Of a stretch of 8,912 nt of DNA, positions 5,997 to 8,912 are shown piece by piece; within the stretch, counting starts at the first letter, position 1, and each line of letters opens with the position of its first letter. The stretch lies in the NCBI GenBank assembly GCA_017849335.1, contig JAFIHP010000150.1, positions 1 to 8,912 on the forward strand, written 5' to 3'. The translations under genes and the position numbers were made by a program. Source of the DNA: Actinomycetales bacterium. Its GTDB lineage: Bacteria > Actinomycetota > Actinomycetes > S36-B12. A model generated the notes under the pieces. That model saw only the letters and a list, made by a program, of their open reading frames with translations. It did not search any database and was not told the DNA's origin.

Positions 5997-6599
5997 GTGC
6001 AGGTTCGGCCGGGTGCGATCGACGGCGTGTGGGAGTTCACGCCCGTCCTGCGACCCGACGACCGCGGCGTGTTCCTCGAGAGCTTCCGGTCCGACGTGTT
6101 CGCCCAGGCCGTGGGCCACCGCCTGGACCTGGCCCAGATGAACGTGTCGGTCTCGCGCCGCGGCACGGTGCGCGGCGTCCACTTCGCGGACGTGCCGCCG
6201 GGGCAGGCCAAGTACGTGCAGTGCCTCTCCGGTCGCATCCTCGACGTCGTGGTCGACATCCGGGTCGGGTCGCCCAGGTTCGGGCAGTGGGAGGCCGTCG
6301 AGCTGGACGACGAGCGGCGCAATGGCCTGTACCTCGCCGAGGGCCTCGGCCACGCGTTCTGCGCGCTGTCCGAGTCGGCGACCGTCGCCTACCTGTGCTC
6401 GACGCCCTACGCCCCGACCCGCGAGCACGGGATCACGCCGGTCGACCCGGCGCTGGGCCTGCCATGGCCCGGCGACCTCGAGCTCCTGCTCTCGCCGAAG
6501 GACACCGCGGCGCCCACGCTCCGGCAGGCCCTCGATCAGGGCCTGCTGCCGGAGTTCACGGCGTGCCAGGAGCACACCGACGGGCTACGCCGAGGCTGA
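5997..6599 (+). CDS. rmlC: dTDP-4-dehydrorhamnose 3,5-epimerase (RmlC family)
   Basis: RmlC is a cytosolic cupin enzyme that epimerises C3 and C5 of dTDP-4-keto-6-deoxy-glucose, the third step of dTDP-L-rhamnose synthesis. The 200-residue length is normal. DDRGVFLESF (21-30) is the N-terminal substrate-binding element, and RGVHF (59-63) carries the catalytic base H62. KYVQCLSG (72-79) and FGQWEAVEL (95-103) follow, then GHAF (118-121) and the STPYAP element with Y138 in the position of the catalytic tyrosine. VDPALGLPWP (149-158) and SPKDTAAP (166-173) complete it, D169 being the partner of the catalytic histidine in Salmonella RmlC. All the expected active-site residues are present, so it should be active as a 3,5-epimerase, though a 3-only or 5-only relative cannot be excluded. 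rmlA, rmlB and rmlD are not in the window. The start is GTG 5997, 6 nt after a -10 box. The gene runs against its neighbours, ending 21 bp from the GT61 stop. Confidence 0.92.
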   Translation: MQVRPGAIDGVWEFTPVLRPDDRGVFLESFRSDVFAQAVGHRLDLAQMNVSVSRRGTVRGVHFADVPPGQAKYVQCLSGRILDVVVDIRVGSPRFGQWEAVELDDERRNGLYLAEGLGHAFCALSESATVAYLCSTPYAPTREHGITPVDPALGLPWPGDLELLLSPKDTAAPTLRQALDQGLLPEFTACQEHTDGLRRG

Positions 6600-6620
6600 G
6601 CGCCCGGAAGGCCACGCCAC

Positions 6621-7505
6621 TCACGTCGACGACAGCACGCCCACCGACCGCAGCGCGGACGCCAGCGCCGCCGGCTCCACCGGCGCATGCACCGACGCCT
6701 GGGGAACGACGGCGTAGCGATGACCCAGCGCCAGTGCCAGCTCGCGGAAGATGTGATCGACTCCGGGGACCAGCGGAGGCTGGATCTCCACGACGGTCGA
6801 TCCGGCCGGCAGCCAGAGCATGTGCGCCAGGCCGGCGCCGTGCTGGCCGACGATGACGGTCGCTCGTGAGAAGAGCCGGATCTGCTCGGCCGGCGCCATG
6901 CCGGTGAGCTCGACGACGCGCGACGGCACCGCGAGGGGGAGGTCGGCCACCGCGGCCGGCAGTCCGGGCGTCGACCGACGCTCCTGCCCGCCCATCTCCG
7001 TCTCGGACTGAGACGACCGGTAGAACGGATCGGTCACCTGCCGGTCGATGACGACGACCTGGGGCAGCCCGGCTGTCGGCGGTACGTCCTCGGCGCCCAT
7101 CAGCCACCGCATCGCGGCAGCGGCGCCGACCAGGTCGCGGCGGCGGAACCGGGCCGGATCATCGAGGCCGACGAGGATGCGGGCGCTGTCAGCGGCGCGG
7201 ATCATCGTGTTCAGGGCGTACCCGACGGAGACGGTCGTGACGTCGACGTCCGGTCGGATCGCGTCGATCCAGGCGTTCATCGGTCCGCAGTCACGCACGG
7301 CGAGCGCCTCGCCGGGATGGGCCTGCGCGTAGGCCGCGAACGGCCCGAGGTAGCCGAGCAGGAAGTGGTAGAACTGCTGGACCGATCCCGACCAGTGGTC
7401 CGCGAGCACGAGGGTGCGGTCCGGGCGGAAGCGGCGGCGCTCCCGACGAAGCCGGTGCCGGGACAGGCTCCGGTTCAGCTGCACCCGAAGGCGGTTGGGG
7501 CTCAC
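6621..7505 (-). CDS. GT61 / DUF563 glycosyltransferase
   Basis: The protein has 294 residues. Two DUF563 (GT61) hallmarks are visible: an aromatic DHWSGSVQQFYHFLLGYL stretch at 36-53, the usual HFL element of the first half, and VGQHGAGLAHMLWLPAGSTV at 219-238 in the second half, matching the conserved G-x-H-G-A-G-L core, followed by VEI. Bacterial members act in capsule, LPS or wall glycan synthesis; donor and acceptor cannot be predicted. The basic start (about residues 5-30) has many arginines and could contact membrane. The GTG at 7505 overlaps the TGA of the upstream gene (GTGA, 7502-7505) and has AGGAA 6 nt before it, so the two are co-translated. The frame is open upstream to 8183, but that part is an out-of-frame reading of the neighbour. 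The gene lies convergent to rmlC. Confidence 0.88.
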   Translation of the reverse strand: MSPNRLRVQLNRSLSRHRLRRERRRFRPDRTLVLADHWSGSVQQFYHFLLGYLGPFAAYAQAHPGEALAVRDCGPMNAWIDAIRPDVDVTTVSVGYALNTMIRAADSARILVGLDDPARFRRRDLVGAAAAMRWLMGAEDVPPTAGLPQVVVIDRQVTDPFYRSSQSETEMGGQERRSTPGLPAAVADLPLAVPSRVVELTGMAPAEQIRLFSRATVIVGQHGAGLAHMLWLPAGSTVVEIQPPLVPGVDHIFRELALALGHRYAVVPQASVHAPVEPAALASALRSVGVLSST

Positions 7506-8912
7506 GGCAGGTTCCTGCCCACGCCGAGGCTCGTCCGGTACGCGCGCCGGTCGACTCGCATCGACGGTCCGTCCTTCCATGCCCCGGCCCACCATGCCAG
7601 GGCCATCTGCTGCAGCGCATACTCCTCCCGGCCGAGCCGGTACGCGTCCTCGGCCCAGCCGTCGGCGTAGATCTGGCCGGTGCGGAACCGTTGCTGCATG
7701 GAGCGAGTATCCGCGGCGTGCGCCGCCAGGTTGTGCTTCGCCCGGACGTCGCGGGCCGCGTACAGGTTCGCGAACGCGTCGACGCCGACGAAGGTCGCCG
7801 GACGCCTGTTCCCCCAGCTGACGCCCATCGGGTAGTAGATGCGACCGTCCGGCTGGTAGACGGTCCCGCCGGGGGCCGCGTACGGCGGCGCGCTGAACCG
7901 CACCTGGGACAACGCCCGGTACACGATGTCCGCGTTGAAGAACAGCGCCTCGGGAACCCGCCGACCACCGGAGCGCAGGATCGTCGCCGCCCACCACAGG
8001 TGCTCGACGTTCTGCGTGTAGTCCGGGTTGACGATCCCGTGGTTGGTGACCGTGCCGTCCTCGTTCGCGTTGGTACCGGGGATGCGGATGTCGACGCGGA
8101 CCCCGTTCACGTCCTGGACGCGGTGGAGGTCGTCCGGTCGCGCGAACGCGGCGATGCTCATCGCAATGAGCGACGACCGCCACTTCCCCGCGCTGCCGTA
8201 CGTCGGCATCATCGCCAGCGCGAGCGCCGGCGCCGTGAGGTCCCAGGACACCGCGTCGGACTGGGAGTCACCCGGCGTCAGGACCTGCCCGAGACGGTTC
8301 GTCCAGTAGCGCGGCCCGCGGGCCGATGCGTACTCGGCCTCGCTGACGACCATCGCGGCGACGAGTCCTCGTTCCTGCCGGTTGAGCTCCGGCCACAGCA
8401 ACCAGGCGGCCTGGCCGGTGGTTGTCGCCCACAGCGCGGACTGCCAGTCGTTGCCCCACCCACCAGGGGAGGAGGCACCGTGCTGGCATGCCAGCGACCG
8501 GATGTTCCACCGCGCGAAGTCCAGGAGCTGCTGGCGGCTGATCCCGTCGACGTCGGTCCAGCTCGTCGTGCGCAGCACGATCGACGCGGCCAGGGTCGCG
8601 TTGGCCGACCGACGGATCGCCTCCTCCATGTTCGCGTCCGTGCTCAGGGGGTCGTAGTACGGACGGCTCGTACGACCCGCCAGCCGGACGGTCAGCGCGT
8701 CCGTGACCGCGTAGCGCAGGCCGTCGCGCACCGTGGCGCGGATGTCCGGTCCGCCGGCCATGCCGGGGCGGCCCTTCGGCACCGTGGGGGGACGCACGTA
8801 GGCGGCGAGCGTCACGCCGTACGTCTCTCCCGCACGGGTCGCGGTCGGGCAGTGTCCCGGCGCCGTGGCCTGTCCGCCCACGAGCGCGACCTCGTCGCCG
8901 GTGAGGGGATGG
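7502..8912 (-). CDS. Unrecognised large protein, possible alpha/alpha-toroid carbohydrate-active protein (5' end outside the window)
   Basis: The frame is open from the right edge to TGA at 7502-7504, giving 469 residues of the C-terminal part. The true start and any signal peptide are outside the window, and the internal GTG at 8881 need not be the start. The protein is rich in Trp, Tyr and paired helices. Counting from the edge, visible elements are GWGNDW at 151-156, GDSQSDAVSWD at 214-224, NEDGTVTNHGIVNPDY at 283-298, EHLWW at 303-307 and YYPMGVSWGNRRPATF at 359-374. The helical-hairpin pattern with an NHG...PDY loop recalls alpha/alpha-toroid proteins such as heparinase-like lyases and related glycan-processing proteins. 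I cannot assign it to a family or name an activity. It is translationally coupled to the GT61 gene, so a role on the same glycan is plausible. A secreted or exported location is inferred only. Confidence 0.6.
   Translation of the reverse strand, partial: HPLTGDEVALVGGQATAPGHCPTATRAGETYGVTLAAYVRPPTVPKGRPGMAGGPDIRATVRDGLRYAVTDALTVRLAGRTSRPYYDPLSTDANMEEAIRRSANATLAASIVLRTTSWTDVDGISRQQLLDFARWNIRSLACQHGASSPGGWGNDWQSALWATTTGQAAWLLWPELNRQERGLVAAMVVSEAEYASARGPRYWTNRLGQVLTPGDSQSDAVSWDLTAPALALAMMPTYGSAGKWRSSLIAMSIAAFARPDDLHRVQDVNGVRVDIRIPGTNANEDGTVTNHGIVNPDYTQNVEHLWWAATILRSGGRRVPEALFFNADIVYRALSQVRFSAPPYAAPGGTVYQPDGRIYYPMGVSWGNRRPATFVGVDAFANLYAARDVRAKHNLAAHAADTRSMQQRFRTGQIYADGWAEDAYRLGREEYALQQMALAWWAGAWKDGPSMRVDRRAYRTSLGVGRNLP
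7506..7519 (-). promoter_or_regulatory. Inverted repeat holding the Shine-Dalgarno sequence of the GT61 gene
   Basis: On the minus strand the 14 bases GGCAGGAACCTGCC (7519-7506) form a perfect inverted repeat directly before the GTG at 7505. It could fold as a 5-bp stem with a GAAC loop, partly hiding the AGGAA ribosome site (7516-7512). The element lies in the last codons of the upstream gene, so a ribosome finishing that gene would open it. This suits translational coupling. Confidence 0.4.

Noticed and set aside
5939..6322. N-terminal extension of the DUF1972 glycosyltransferase up to 6322
   Set aside because: The extension is antisense to rmlC, lacks family similarity, and would bypass the GTG at 5938 that directly precedes the first beta strand and follows a -10 box.
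6669..6685. 6-bp stem with 5-nt loop near the convergent rmlC and GT61 ends
   Set aside because: It is short, GC-only, inside the GT61 coding sequence and has no T-run. Such stems are common by chance at this base composition, so it is not called as a terminator.
5123..6856. A 577-codon open frame on the plus strand over the DUF1972 gene, rmlC and the GT61 end
   Set aside because: It overlaps three supported genes and has no recognisable features.
7506..8183. N-terminal extension of the GT61 gene up to 8183
   Set aside because: It is an alternative-frame reading of the upstream gene. The GTGA overlap and AGGAA site support the start at 7505.

Overview
The window is very GC-rich, uses GTG as well as ATG starts, and has gene starts without ribosome binding sites. 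Together with the protein types, this points to a high-GC Gram-positive bacterium (Actinomycetota). I cannot name the genus from the sequence. The content is part of a cell-surface polysaccharide locus. It holds four cytosolic glycosyltransferases, a dTDP-rhamnose pathway epimerase, the C-terminus of a polytopic membrane protein that looks like a GT-C glycosyltransferase, a secreted Ig-like-domain protein, and the C-terminal part of a large unrecognised protein that may be a carbohydrate-active toroid.

Layout from left to right. (1) 1-758, plus strand: the tail of a membrane protein that begins outside the window. (2) 856-2103, plus strand: a secreted protein of about four Ig-like domains, with a promoter-like element and a clear Shine-Dalgarno sequence. 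(3) 5938 down to 2121, minus strand: a compact run of three glycosyltransferases, DUF1972-type GT4, then GT2 (4-nt stop/start overlap), then a long 620-residue GT4 (27-nt gap). (4) 5997-6599, plus strand: rmlC, divergent from the glycosyltransferase run across only 58 bp and convergent with the next unit. (5) 8912 down to 6621, minus strand: the unrecognised large protein (its 5' end is outside the window) followed, with a 4-nt overlap, by a GT61/DUF563 glycosyltransferase.

How they may work together (inference): RmlC supplies a step toward dTDP-L-rhamnose. The GT4, GT2 and GT61 enzymes assemble a repeat unit or wall glycan in the cytosol. The membrane protein could add sugars from lipid-linked donors outside, and the Ig-like protein and the toroid-like protein may act at the surface.

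The most unusual signal is regulatory. Three gene starts (3983 minus, 5938 minus, 5997 plus) each have a TANNNT hexamer exactly 6 nt before the start codon and no convincing Shine-Dalgarno sequence, which is the layout of leaderless transcripts. Two of these promoters use the same TACGGT box and face away from each other around a perfect 7-bp inverted repeat lying almost exactly midway between them. This looks like a shared operator for rmlC and the glycosyltransferase run.

No RNA genes, insertion sequences, CRISPR arrays or attachment sites were seen, and there is no gene-free stretch longer than about 100 bases.
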